DNA of 64,000 bases from Rhodococcus sp. ARC_M6. GTDB lineage: Bacteria > Actinomycetota > Actinomycetes > Mycobacteriales > Mycobacteriaceae. Shown here one piece after another: positions 24,969 through 33,810 of the stretch. The stretch covers positions 1 through 64,000 of the forward strand of contig NZ_JALGQH010000018.1 in NCBI RefSeq assembly GCF_022810305.1, given 5' to 3'. Every line of letters begins with the position of its first letter. Within the stretch, counting starts at the first letter, position 1. Under the pieces are notes generated by a model, which saw only the letters and a program-made list of their open reading frames with translations, searched no databases and was not told where the DNA came from. The translations under genes were made by a program, and so were the position numbers.

Positions 24969-25421
24969 TCAAGCAACCAGCAGGCGGACGGTGTCTGCAA
25001 CCAGAGCAGGCTTTGACACGCCCTCGATTTCGATCGTGTATCGAACAACAAGATTGGCACCCTTTGCGGTGCGCTCAAAAGTGAGAATCTCGGCACCTGC
25101 GCGCACCGACGAGCCAACCTTGACCGGCGCGGGAAATCGAACCTTGTTGCTGCCGTAGTTGACTGCCATCGATACGCCGTCAACGCGCATCACCTGAGCG
25201 CCGAGAACCGGCAACAACGACAGCGTCAGATAGCCGTGGGCGATGGTACCGCCGTAGGGTCCCTGCGCCGCACGCTCGGGATCAATGTGAATCCACTGGT
25301 GATCTTCGGTCGCGTCGGCAAACTTGTCGACTCGTTCCTGGGTGACCGGCAACCACTCGCTGTATCCGAGATGCTCGCCTACTGCCGACTCGACATCGTC
25401 GATTCCGTTGAATACTCGCAT
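24969..25421 (-). CDS. MaoC-like (R)-enoyl-CoA hydratase
   Basis: 150 residues, single hot-dog domain. The hydratase-2 motif with catalytic Asp and His is visible in FADATEDHQWIHIDPERA, followed by GTIAHGYLTLSLLP. It hydrates trans-2-enoyl-CoA to the (R)-3-hydroxy form. Located between the GntR regulator and the thiolase on the same strand. The short size fits the stand-alone nodulation-protein-N-like subgroup. Confidence 0.9.
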   Translation of the reverse strand: MRVFNGIDDVESAVGEHLGYSEWLPVTQERVDKFADATEDHQWIHIDPERAAQGPYGGTIAHGYLTLSLLPVLGAQVMRVDGVSMAVNYGSNKVRFPAPVKVGSSVRAGAEILTFERTAKGANLVVRYTIEIEGVSKPALVADTVRLLVA

Positions 25422-25472
25422 GGTTTCTCCTGAAAAATTTTGGATGACAACAAGATGCCACCACGGAAACCG

Positions 25473-26219
25473 CTAGTGCGCACCCCGTCGTAGCGTCACT
25501 CGGTAGGTATACTGCTCGGGCAAGAAGTAACTCACCGACAATTCATTGGCCAGTCCGGCAGCGTTGGTATACAAGCGATCCACGCGCAACATCGCATGCC
25601 CGGGTTCACAATTCACGTCTCTGGCCACGTCAGCAGTGGCCGGGGCAACTGTAATCGACTGCGCCGCCTCGGTTATCGGGCTGTCGATCAGGGGCTCCAA
25701 CAAGCCGATCACGGTATAGGCGCTGACAGCGCCTGGCAGCATTTCGGGCGCGTCGACGATGTGACGTGCAACGGCTTCCGGCAAGTGCGCCGTGGTCTGC
25801 ACAAAGGGAATGCCTTCGTGAAACCTGCGAAACACCACGGTGTACACCACATCCGTATCCAGACGGAGCCTGCTTGCCGCTTCGATGTCCACGCGCCGAG
25901 TCAGTGGCGAGACCACTTCCATTGTCGTGTCCTTCGACAGGTTCATCAGGTCCTCGATGGAACCCAGATGACGCAGATACTGGCCGCTGTTCTCCGTCAC
26001 GAACGTGCCACGACCCGGAACCCGATACACGATGCCTTCGGAAACCAGGTCGTGGAATGCTCGTCGAACTGTCTGGCGGCTCACGCCGTGCTGCGCGGCC
26101 AGTTCCGATTCGGTGGGTAGCTGAAGGCCGTCGCGGTAAGTTCCGGCGGATATCTGCTGACGAAGCTCACGGGAGAGGCGTTGGTACGCCGGCTCCGTCT
26201 CTCTTTCCTTACCGCTCAT
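25473..26219 (-). CDS. GntR/HutC-family regulator
   Basis: 248 residues. Winged HTH at 12-75 (RLSRELRQQISAGTYRDGLQLPTESELAAQHGVSRQTVRRAFHDLVSEGIVYRVPGRGTFV) and a UTRA effector domain to the end. ATG at 26219, 31 bases after the acyl-CoA dehydrogenase stop, so it is probably cotranscribed with the acyl-CoA dehydrogenase upstream and the MaoC and thiolase genes downstream. It is a natural candidate to bind the mirrored sites at 27430 and 27583, but those do not have the textbook HutC GT-N-TA-N-AC form. Confidence 0.9.
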   Translation of the reverse strand: MSGKERETEPAYQRLSRELRQQISAGTYRDGLQLPTESELAAQHGVSRQTVRRAFHDLVSEGIVYRVPGRGTFVTENSGQYLRHLGSIEDLMNLSKDTTMEVVSPLTRRVDIEAASRLRLDTDVVYTVVFRRFHEGIPFVQTTAHLPEAVARHIVDAPEMLPGAVSAYTVIGLLEPLIDSPITEAAQSITVAPATADVARDVNCEPGHAMLRVDRLYTNAAGLANELSVSYFLPEQYTYRVTLRRGAH

Positions 26220-26250
26220 AGCATTCAGATTCTACTGGCTCACCGAGTGG

Positions 26251-27402
26251 TCACAGACCACCGCGCGCAACCAACTGCGCGACGATGACATTGCGCTGAA
26301 TTTCGTTGGTGCCCTCGCCCACGATCATGAGTGGAGCGTCCCGGAAGTAGCGTTCTACGTCGTATTCCGTCGAGTAACCGTAGCCACCGTGAATGCGGAC
26401 CGCAGACAACGCAATTTCCATGGCAACCTCGGAGGCGTACAGCTTGGCCATTCCAGCTTCCATGTCGCACCGCTCGCCACTGTCGTACATTTCCGCCGCG
26501 TGCCAGGTCAACTGGCGGGCGGCGGTCAGCTTGGTAGCCATGTCCGCCAGGTAGTTACCGATCGACTGGTGCTTCCAGATCGGCTTGCCGAAGCTTTCAC
26601 GCTGCTGGGCGTAGGCAAGTGAATCCTCGAGTGCAGCGGTCGCAACGCCGAGTGCCCGGCAGGCCACCTGGATACGGCCGGTTTCGAGACCCTTCATCAT
26701 CTGCCCGAAACCCTTGCCTGGCACGCCGCCGAGGATCGCGTTCTCGGAGATGCGGTAGTTGTCGAAGGACAACTCGCAGCTCTCGACACCCTTGTAGCCG
26801 AGCTTGGGGAGATCCCGCGAAACCGTGAGTCCTTCGCCCTGCTCGACCAAGACGATTGAGATCCCGGCATGCCTTGGGCTTGCCGAAGGATCCGTCTTGC
26901 ACAACAGTGCGATCACACCGGATCGCCGCGCATTGGTGATCCAGGTCTTTGCTCCGTTGATGACCAAATCAGTACCGTCGCTCTTGGCGTTTGTGGTCAT
27001 CGCCTGGAGATCCGAACCTCCGCTGGGCTCGGTGAGCGCCATCGTGGCACGAATCTCGCCGGTAGCCATCCGCGGCAGGTACTTCTGCTTCTGTTCTTCG
27101 GTACCGAACAGCGTGATCAGCTTGGCCACCACGGTGTGCCCGCCCATAGCACCGGACAGCGTCATCCAACCGCGAGCCAATTCCTGCGTCACCATCGCGT
27201 AGCAGGGCATCGATACCGGGGCTCCGCCGTACTCTTCGGGAATGGCAAGGCCGTAGATCCCGATCTGCTTCATCTGGTCGATCCACTTTTCGGGATATTC
27301 GTTTGCGTGCTCCACCTCCTGCACGGAGGGCTTGACCTCGCGGTCGATGAACGATCGCACTGTGTCGACCAGGAAGGTCTCTTCGTCGTTGAGCTTGAGC
27401 AT
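26251..27402 (-). CDS. Acyl-CoA dehydrogenase
   Basis: 383 residues, the standard length. FAD/substrate blocks MALTEPSGGSDLQAMTT and WITNARRSG, and the catalytic glutamate in VGEGTNEIQRNVI. It introduces the 2,3 double bond in an acyl-CoA, passing electrons to ETF. First gene of the minus-strand unit dehydrogenase-GntR-MaoC-thiolase; its promoter region is shared with the divergent CitE-like gene. Confidence 0.92.
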   Translation of the reverse strand: MLKLNDEETFLVDTVRSFIDREVKPSVQEVEHANEYPEKWIDQMKQIGIYGLAIPEEYGGAPVSMPCYAMVTQELARGWMTLSGAMGGHTVVAKLITLFGTEEQKQKYLPRMATGEIRATMALTEPSGGSDLQAMTTNAKSDGTDLVINGAKTWITNARRSGVIALLCKTDPSASPRHAGISIVLVEQGEGLTVSRDLPKLGYKGVESCELSFDNYRISENAILGGVPGKGFGQMMKGLETGRIQVACRALGVATAALEDSLAYAQQRESFGKPIWKHQSIGNYLADMATKLTAARQLTWHAAEMYDSGERCDMEAGMAKLYASEVAMEIALSAVRIHGGYGYSTEYDVERYFRDAPLMIVGEGTNEIQRNVIVAQLVARGGL

Positions 27403-27429
27403 GAATCCGCCTCGACATTGTGAAAAGTT

Positions 27430-27439
27430 TGTACGGCCA
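27430..27439 (-). promoter_or_regulatory. Mirrored site TGGCCGTACA, left copy
   Basis: TGGCCGTACA read on the minus strand, ending 27 bases before the acyl-CoA dehydrogenase start. An identical decamer stands at 27583-27592 facing the divergent gene, so both units carry the site at the same place and orientation. Confidence 0.5.
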
Positions 27440-27582
27440 TATTTAGCTATTGTTCGCCCTTTGTCAATACTTCGCCTTGACAGTCACCCACAACTGCTGC
27501 CAGCATCGTGTCAAAACCAGTGCAATTCTGGAAATAGCCACGCAATTTCAACCGATTCACGGCAACCCCCCATATTTTCAAC

Positions 27583-27592
27583 TGGCCGTACA
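27583..27592 (+). promoter_or_regulatory. Mirrored site TGGCCGTACA, right copy
   Basis: TGGCCGTACA on the plus strand, ending 30 bases before the GTG start of the CitE-like gene. Together with the copy at 27430 it brackets the 220-bp divergent promoter region, which otherwise holds no gene. Confidence 0.5.
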
Positions 27593-27622
27593 TTTGGGCC
27601 CTGATCGAGGTAATCGACACAC

Positions 27623-28498
27623 GTGACGAACAACGAGTACCGATCTGTCCGACGCCGTACCGCCCTGGTTACGCCCGGCAGCGACGAGCGAAAAGCACGC
27701 AAAGCGTTGAACTCGAACGCAGACGAGGTGATCCTCGATCTCGAAGACGCCGTCACCACAGCCAACAAACACACGGCCCGCGATCTCGTCGTCGAACTGG
27801 TTCGAGAGTTCGGCGCTTCCCGCGCCGTGTCCGTACGGGTCAACGGACCAACCACTCCGTGGTTCGAGGGCGACATGACCGCATGTGGCGCACTCGGCGA
27901 ATCCTTGACCAGCGCCATAGTCCCGAAGGTAGAGTCGCCCGAGGAACTTCTCGATGCGGAACGCCTTCTCTTAGCAGCGGGCGGAAACTCCGTCACCCTT
28001 CAAGCCCTCATCGAGACCCCGTTGGGTGTCTCCAACGTCGACACCGTCGCACGATCGACGACGCGCCTGCAATCCATCGTCATCGGATACGCGGATCTCG
28101 GTGCAGCACTGGGACGCTCACGTACCGCCCTCCCGGAGCACTGGCTGGCTGTCCAGGACAGAATTCTGATCGCCTGCCGTACTGCCGGCATCGCTGCCAT
28201 CGACGGCCCCTTTCTCGGAATCACCGACGACGACACGTTCCGCCACTCCGCAGCCTGGACCAGCGCGCTCGGATTCGACGGCAAGTGGGTCATCCACCCG
28301 GCGCAGATCGATTCTGCTACTGCGGCATTCACGCCGTCCGCCTCCGATGTCAACGACGCTCGACGCGTTCTCGACGCACTCCAAGAAGCCGAAGCTTCGG
28401 GCGCCGGCGCAGCGCAACTCGACGGCCAGATGCTCGACGAAGCCGTAGCCGTAGCAGCACGTCGCACACTCGCCCGAGCAGAAGGAGTCACCGCATGA
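27623..28498 (+). CDS. CitE-like (HpcH/HpaI) CoA-ester lyase
   Basis: 291 residues with GTG start at 27623. TIM-barrel motifs of the citrate-lyase beta-subunit-like family: LVTPGSDERKARKA (CoA phosphate contact), ADEVILDLEDAV (Mg ligand), ALIETPLGV (Mg-binding glutamate) and GFDGKWVIHPAQI. Family members cleave beta-hydroxyacyl-CoAs such as malyl-, citramalyl- or beta-methylmalyl-CoA. The next gene is a double hot-dog hydratase of the mesaconyl-CoA type and the one after is a class III CoA transferase; together these three suggest CoA activation, hydration and C-C cleavage of a branched dicarboxylic acid. That pathway is inference. Confidence 0.88.
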   Translation: MTNNEYRSVRRRTALVTPGSDERKARKALNSNADEVILDLEDAVTTANKHTARDLVVELVREFGASRAVSVRVNGPTTPWFEGDMTACGALGESLTSAIVPKVESPEELLDAERLLLAAGGNSVTLQALIETPLGVSNVDTVARSTTRLQSIVIGYADLGAALGRSRTALPEHWLAVQDRILIACRTAGIAAIDGPFLGITDDDTFRHSAAWTSALGFDGKWVIHPAQIDSATAAFTPSASDVNDARRVLDALQEAEASGAGAAQLDGQMLDEAVAVAARRTLARAEGVTA

Positions 28499-29493
28499 GC
28501 GAAAATTATGTCGGCGGACCGTATTTCAACGAGCTCGCCCACGGACAAATCTTCGACGAAGCTCCCGCCGTAACGCTGACGAGTGGACTCGCGGCCGCCC
28601 ATCAGGCCATCCTCGGTGACCGCCTGCGACTCTCCCTCGACTCACATCTCTCGACGGCAGTCACGGGCAGCGCTGCACCCGTTGCCAATCCAGGTTTGGT
28701 CACAGACATAGCGATCGGCCAGTCCACGGTGGTGACACACCACGTGAAGGCCAACCTGTTCTACCGCGGACTGCGTTTTCATCGTTTTCCCGTCCTCGGC
28801 GACACCTTGCATACGCGCACCGAAGTTGTCGGACTCCGAGAAAACTCATCGAAGCCCGGCCGAGCCCCCACAGGCCTTGCAGCACTACGGATGACGTCGA
28901 CGGACCAGAATGACAATACGGTTCTGGACTTCTATCGCTGTGCAATGCTGCCGCTCAACAGTAGCCCCGACGACTCGCGAGTTCGACACAACGATGATCT
29001 CTCTGCCATCGGGCCCGCCGTTGTCGCTCCCTACGTCTCACCTGACGGATGGAATCTCGATGTGTATCGAAACAAGGTTCCCGGCAAGCACTTCGAGCAG
29101 GCACTGGTTGGTTCGACCCACCGCAGCAGCGGCGACGTTGTCTCCAGCGCACCCGAACTCGCGCGCCTGAGCCTTAATATCGCAGCGACGCATCACGACG
29201 AGCGTGTCGGCGCCCAAGGCCGCCTGGTCTACGGTGGTCACACCATCGGGATCGCCCTCGCTCAGGCAACTCGGGCCCTCCCGAACATGGTCACCGTCCT
29301 CGGGTGGCATTCGTGTGATCACACCGGACCCGTCCACGAAGGTGACACCCTCACGAGCGAACTGCACGTCGCGAGCGCCACCCCTCTCGAACACGGGACT
29401 GCCGTCGAGCTTCGATCACTTGTATTCTCCCACAACAGCTCTGCCACCGACACTCCCGTCTTGGACTGGCGATTCACAGCTCTGATGGCATGA
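28495..29493 (+). CDS. Double hot-dog MaoC-type hydratase (mesaconyl-CoA hydratase-like)
   Basis: 332 residues; ATG at 28495 overlaps the previous stop in an ATGA. Two hot-dog halves: an N-terminal one (GGPYFNELAHGQIFDEAPAVTLTSG) and a C-terminal one with RLVYGGHTIGIALAQATRALPN. The layout resembles beta-methylmalyl-CoA dehydratase / mesaconyl-CoA hydratase. Coupling to the CitE-like lyase supports sequential action on a C4-C5 branched dicarboxyl-CoA, though other substrates are possible. Confidence 0.82.
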   Translation: MSENYVGGPYFNELAHGQIFDEAPAVTLTSGLAAAHQAILGDRLRLSLDSHLSTAVTGSAAPVANPGLVTDIAIGQSTVVTHHVKANLFYRGLRFHRFPVLGDTLHTRTEVVGLRENSSKPGRAPTGLAALRMTSTDQNDNTVLDFYRCAMLPLNSSPDDSRVRHNDDLSAIGPAVVAPYVSPDGWNLDVYRNKVPGKHFEQALVGSTHRSSGDVVSSAPELARLSLNIAATHHDERVGAQGRLVYGGHTIGIALAQATRALPNMVTVLGWHSCDHTGPVHEGDTLTSELHVASATPLEHGTAVELRSLVFSHNSSATDTPVLDWRFTALMA

Positions 29494-29513
29494 CCGACAA
29501 GCGAAGGACCATC

Positions 29514-30743
29514 ATGACGACTCAGAACACCTCCACCGGCCCGTTGGCAGGACTCCGTATCATCGAGATCTCGAGCTTCGTCGCGGCTCCCCTCTGCGGA
29601 CTGACGCTCTCCCAACTCGGTGCCGAGGTCATTCGAATCGATCCCATCGGGGGCGCTTCGGACTACAACCGTTGGCCGGTGACCGATCAGGGCGAGAGCA
29701 TCTACTGGACGGGCCTCAACAAGGGCAAGAAGTCACTCGCTGTGAACATGCGCTCAGACGATGGCCAGGCATTGGTTCAACAGTTGGTCACCGCCCCGGG
29801 CCCCGGCAACGGCATCTTGGTCACCAACGCGGGCGGGCGCGCATGGATGAGCCACGCCACCCTCGCCGCCCTGCGAGACGACGTCATCACCCTGGAAATT
29901 CTCGGGCGACGCGACGGCTCCCCGGGAGTCGACTACACCGTCAACGCCGGGTTGGGATTCCCGATGATGACCGGCCCCGCAGACCATGCCGGCGTCGTCA
30001 ATCACGTACTACCGGCTTGGGATATGGCCTGCGGTTTGCATGCGGCACTTGCGATTACATCTGCTGCGCGCAACCGAGACGCAACCGGCTCGGGGTCGCA
30101 GATCACGCTCCCGCTGGAAGATGTCGCGCTGGCCACCGCGGGGACACTCGGATATCTCACCGAAGTGCAAATCAACGGCCGGAGTCGCGAATTCGGCGGC
30201 AACGCCGTGTACGGCACCTACGGAATCGATTTTGTGACCAGCGACGACGAGCGTTTCATGCTCGTCGCCCTCACTACCCGGCATTTCCGTGACCTGACTG
30301 CGGTTACCGGCACAACCGTCGCCGTCGACGCCGTCGAATCCGCATTGGGCGCAGATTTCACTACGGAAGCTGACCGCTACAAACACCGCGACGTGCTCAC
30401 GGCACTCTTTTCCAGATGGTTCCGTGAGCATTCGGGTCCTGAAGTTGCTGCAGCCCTGGACAAGACGTCGGTACTTTTTGAGCGCTACCGCAGTTTCGTC
30501 GATGTTGTCGAATCCGGCGAACTCGAGAACAACCCGATGTTCTCACCTCTCGACCAACCCCGCATCGGCACCTATCTGGCGGCTGCCAATCCTGCGTCGT
30601 TCAACGGTGTCCACCTCGCCACCGGGGCAGCCTCAGCGGTCGGAGAAGATTCCGTCGCCGTCCTTGCCGACATCCTCGGACTGCCCTCCGAAGCGGCACT
30701 CGAACTTGTCGACCGCGGCATCATCGGAGCGTCGTCGACGTAG
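29514..30743 (+). CDS. Class III (CaiB/BaiF) CoA transferase
   Basis: 409 residues from ATG 29514 (GAAGGA upstream); an ATG at 29490 overlapping the previous stop is also possible. Rossmann-like N-terminus (LAGLRIIEISSFVAAPLCGLTLSQLGAEVIRID) and D170 in PAWDMACGL, the position of the aspartyl-CoA nucleophile. It would activate a carboxylic acid with CoA from an acyl-CoA donor, such as mesaconate or citramalate if the neighbour assignments are right. The GGxGDP-type motif is replaced by GFPMMTGPADH, seen in some subfamilies. Confidence 0.87.
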   Translation: MTTQNTSTGPLAGLRIIEISSFVAAPLCGLTLSQLGAEVIRIDPIGGASDYNRWPVTDQGESIYWTGLNKGKKSLAVNMRSDDGQALVQQLVTAPGPGNGILVTNAGGRAWMSHATLAALRDDVITLEILGRRDGSPGVDYTVNAGLGFPMMTGPADHAGVVNHVLPAWDMACGLHAALAITSAARNRDATGSGSQITLPLEDVALATAGTLGYLTEVQINGRSREFGGNAVYGTYGIDFVTSDDERFMLVALTTRHFRDLTAVTGTTVAVDAVESALGADFTTEADRYKHRDVLTALFSRWFREHSGPEVAAALDKTSVLFERYRSFVDVVESGELENNPMFSPLDQPRIGTYLAAANPASFNGVHLATGAASAVGEDSVAVLADILGLPSEAALELVDRGIIGASST

Positions 30744-30756
30744 GCTTCCTTCCGTG

Positions 30757-31626
30757 ATGGACATTCGCAGCGCGCAGTACCTCGTTACCGTCGTCGAGCA
30801 GGGCAGTGTGACTGCTGCTGCCGACGTACTGCGCATCTCTCAACCCTCGCTCTCACAGGCGATACGTGGCCTCGAGCGCACCCTCGGCACCACCTTGCTC
30901 AAACGTACGGCGCGTGGCGTTACGCCCACTCCAGTCGGGCTTGCTGTCGTGGCATCGGCCCGCAAGCTCCTTGCGGACGTCTTGCGGGCCGAAGACGCCG
31001 TCACTGCGGTTATCGAACTCCGCAAAGGTGAACTCTCACTAGCGGTTCAATCGGACCTCGCCATCGATCCGATAGCGAGGTTGACCGGCCGACTACACGC
31101 AGTTGCACCTGAAATCACGTTTTCGACTCTGGCTGCTGCGACTCCGCAAGAGGTACGTGCACTCGTACGGGATGGTTCCTGCGAGTTGGGTTTCGTCGAA
31201 CGGTCAACAAGTTCCGGCACATCGGATGCGCTGCGAGAGATCATGTTGGACGCGCAAGAAACTGTGCTGTCGATTCCTGCAGGTCTCGCTTCCGGACTGG
31301 CAGATCCCGTCCCACTCGAATCGGTCAAGGACCTGCCGATGATCGTGGAAGCCGTGACAACCGGACATGTCTATCTAGTCGGTCGCGCGGTGAAACTCGA
31401 GAATGTAGTTGTCGAGGTCACCGATCGCCTTGCAGTCCGCGAAATGGTTTCCCAAGGCGTCGGAATGGCCTTGCTGCCGCGGTCCATCGCCGAGCAGGAT
31501 TCGCCTGCATCCATCGCTCGGTCTCTTCATCCTCCAGTGACTCGCGAAACCATCTTGGTCCACCGCGACGGCGCATTGTCTCCGGCAGGTGCCGCCTTCG
31601 TCGACCAAGTGACGTCAGCCAGGTAG
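30757..31626 (+). CDS. LysR-family regulator
   Basis: 289 residues. N-terminal HTH IRSAQYLVTVVEQGSVTAAADVLRISQPSLSQAIRGLERTLGTTLLKR and a periplasmic-binding-fold effector domain. It starts 13 bases after the CoA transferase stop, so it is at the end of the plus-strand lyase-hydratase-transferase unit and may autoregulate that unit. Its last 12 bases overlap the 3' end of a second, convergent LysR gene. Confidence 0.9.
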   Translation: MDIRSAQYLVTVVEQGSVTAAADVLRISQPSLSQAIRGLERTLGTTLLKRTARGVTPTPVGLAVVASARKLLADVLRAEDAVTAVIELRKGELSLAVQSDLAIDPIARLTGRLHAVAPEITFSTLAAATPQEVRALVRDGSCELGFVERSTSSGTSDALREIMLDAQETVLSIPAGLASGLADPVPLESVKDLPMIVEAVTTGHVYLVGRAVKLENVVVEVTDRLAVREMVSQGVGMALLPRSIAEQDSPASIARSLHPPVTRETILVHRDGALSPAGAAFVDQVTSAR

Positions 31627-32511
31627 TCCGTGCACGAACAGGCGTCCCAGTGGGGAAAGACGCTGGGGATCGAACTCAATTCCGTAGGTCAGCGAAATCG
31701 GAGGTTCCACCGGATAGATGTCGGCACCCGATACTGCCGTGCGTTCTGCGAGCGAACGTTCGAGCAGTGCCATACCTAGTCCTTCGAGCACAAATGCGCC
31801 GACAGTCTCCCGTTGCGCCAGTTCGGTGGACATCCTCGTTCGTGCACCGGCGGCGTGCAGCGCCGACTCGATAACCAGACGGGCATGCGAATGCTTCTGT
31901 ACACCGACGACTGGAAGATTCGGCAACCCTGATACGGGTACCGACTGTCCGGCAACCGGTTTCATGCCATCAGGCCAAATATCTGAGGGTGCCTGGGAGG
32001 GCACTGCAAGCCAGTACTCGTTCACTCCGATCACCTGATTGGAGAGAGAGGACAGTTCTGGCGGCCAGTAGCTGAACACCAATTCGCAGGCACCGTCGGC
32101 GAGCGCATGCTCCGCAGTCATACCCTTCGGAAGATCACTGACCCTGACGGTGATACCCGGGCAGCGCATGCGGAAATCAGCCACAATACGGGCGACGGGC
32201 CCTTCCAGTCCGTGCGCGGCGGAGCAGATGTCCACGCGCCCCGTCGGGTCCGTCTCCAGACCGATTGCGGCATTGACTGCGGCGGCACTACTGCGCATCA
32301 TCTGGCGCGCGGGTCCGACCAATGCCCGTCCTGCGGATGTGAGCACCAATCCCCTCCCGACTCTATGGAAGAGTTCCACGCCGAGTTCACGTTCGAGGCC
32401 GCGAATCCCTTGCGACAATGACGGCTTGGTGACGGACATAGACTGCGCAGCCGTCGACAAAGACTCCCCGCCGGCAACGGCGAGGAAGTACTCGATCTGG
32501 CGTAGGTCCAC
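31615..32511 (-). CDS. LysR-family regulator
   Basis: 298 residues with GTG start at 32511. HTH LRQIEYFLAVAGGESLSTAAQSMSVTKPSLSQGIRGLERELGVELFHRVGRG, then a LysR substrate domain. It lies 16 bases downstream of the acyl-CoA dehydrogenase gene on the same strand. The unusual arrangement of two LysR genes overlapping tail to tail by 12 bases (31615-31626) suggests the two flanking gene sets were joined here, or that antisense transcription links them. Confidence 0.9.
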   Translation of the reverse strand: MDLRQIEYFLAVAGGESLSTAAQSMSVTKPSLSQGIRGLERELGVELFHRVGRGLVLTSAGRALVGPARQMMRSSAAAVNAAIGLETDPTGRVDICSAAHGLEGPVARIVADFRMRCPGITVRVSDLPKGMTAEHALADGACELVFSYWPPELSSLSNQVIGVNEYWLAVPSQAPSDIWPDGMKPVAGQSVPVSGLPNLPVVGVQKHSHARLVIESALHAAGARTRMSTELAQRETVGAFVLEGLGMALLERSLAERTAVSGADIYPVEPPISLTYGIEFDPQRLSPLGRLFVHGLPG

Positions 32512-32527
32512 GCCTCGACTTTACGGT

Positions 32528-33718
32528 TCAGTTGTAGGTACGCAACAATCCCTTGCTGATGATCTGCTTCTGAATATCGCTGGTGCCTTCGCCGATCAAC
32601 AGGAACGGCGCCTCGCGCATCAAACGCTCGATCTCGTATTCCTTCGAATACCCGTAGCCACCATGGATGCGGAAGCTGTCCTGAGTGACTTCCGAGCAGA
32701 ACTCACTGGCCAGGTACTTCGCCATACCGGCCGCCACGTCGTTACGCTCACCCGAATCCTTGAGCCTGGCAGCGTTGACCATCATCAGATGCGCTGCTTC
32801 GACTTTGGTGCCCATCTCGGCGATCCGGAATGCGATGGCTTGATGCTCCGCAATGGGCTTGCCGAAGGTCTCACGTTGCTTGGCGTACGTGACTGCCAGC
32901 TCGAACGCCCGCTGAGCGATACCGCACGCGCGAGCTGCAACGTTGACTCGACCCACCTCCACTCCGTCCATCATGTGGCGAAATCCCAACCCCGTTGTGC
33001 CACCGAGGACCTCGTCGGCACCGATTTCGAACCCGTCGAAGATCATCTCGGTGGTATCGATTCCCTTGTAGCCCATCTTCTCGAGCTTGCCCGGAATTGT
33101 CAGGCCCGGAAGGACTTCACCGAATCCAGCAGGCTTCTCGATGAGCAGCGTCGTCAGACTATTGTGCGCTTTCTCGGCGCCCTCATCCGTCTTCACGAGC
33201 ACTGCAACCAGTGTCGACGAACCGCCATTGGTAAGCCACATCTTCTGGCCGTTCACCACGTAATCACCGGATTCGCTACGACGCGCTCTGGTGGTGATTG
33301 CAGCGACGTCCGAGCCCAACGCCGGCTCTGACATCGAGAATGCGCCAGTGAGTTCACCGGTTGCGAGGCGCGGAAGATACTTCGCCTTCTGTTCTGGTGT
33401 TCCGTGAGCTGAAATCATATGCGCCACTATAAAATGTGTGTTGATGACACCGGATACGCTCATCCATCCGCGTGCCAGTTCCTCGACGCACAGGGCATAC
33501 GTGAGCAATGATTCTCCGATACCGCCGTACTCGGGGTCGATCGTCAACCCGAACAGACCCATGTCCTTCATCTGCTTCACGATCTCGGCGGGATAGGTAT
33601 CCGTGTGTTCGAGTTCTTGCGCTGCCGGAATCACCACACGATCGGCGAATTCCCGCACGGCACCGATGATGTCGCGCTGAGTTTCGGTCAATCCTGCTGT
33701 CTGCGCCAATCGCGTCAC
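32528..33718 (-). CDS. Acyl-CoA dehydrogenase
   Basis: 396 residues, GTG start at 33718. Standard domains: FSMSEPALGSDVAAITTRA, MWLTNGGSSTLVAVLVKTD, and catalytic glutamate in IGEGTSDIQKQII. It shares its layout with the dehydrogenase at 26251 but is clearly a separate paralogue. A 19-bp perfect inverted repeat lies 74 bases upstream. Followed by the LysR gene. Confidence 0.92.
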   Translation of the reverse strand: MTRLAQTAGLTETQRDIIGAVREFADRVVIPAAQELEHTDTYPAEIVKQMKDMGLFGLTIDPEYGGIGESLLTYALCVEELARGWMSVSGVINTHFIVAHMISAHGTPEQKAKYLPRLATGELTGAFSMSEPALGSDVAAITTRARRSESGDYVVNGQKMWLTNGGSSTLVAVLVKTDEGAEKAHNSLTTLLIEKPAGFGEVLPGLTIPGKLEKMGYKGIDTTEMIFDGFEIGADEVLGGTTGLGFRHMMDGVEVGRVNVAARACGIAQRAFELAVTYAKQRETFGKPIAEHQAIAFRIAEMGTKVEAAHLMMVNAARLKDSGERNDVAAGMAKYLASEFCSEVTQDSFRIHGGYGYSKEYEIERLMREAPFLLIGEGTSDIQKQIISKGLLRTYN

Positions 33719-33791
33719 TGCTTCACCTGTCCGTCGAAGGATATCTTCCGACCATTCAATCCCGCAGCGATAGGGCTGTCAAAGATCGCAA

Positions 33792-33810
33792 CCCATACGA
33801 TCCGTATGGG
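33792..33810. promoter_or_regulatory. 19-bp perfect palindrome CCCATACG-ATC-CGTATGGG
   Basis: Perfect 8-bp arms around ATC, 74 bases before the acyl-CoA dehydrogenase start and overlapping the first ATG of the thiolase remnant (33806). The length and symmetry suit a TetR- or GntR-type operator. Confidence 0.6.
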
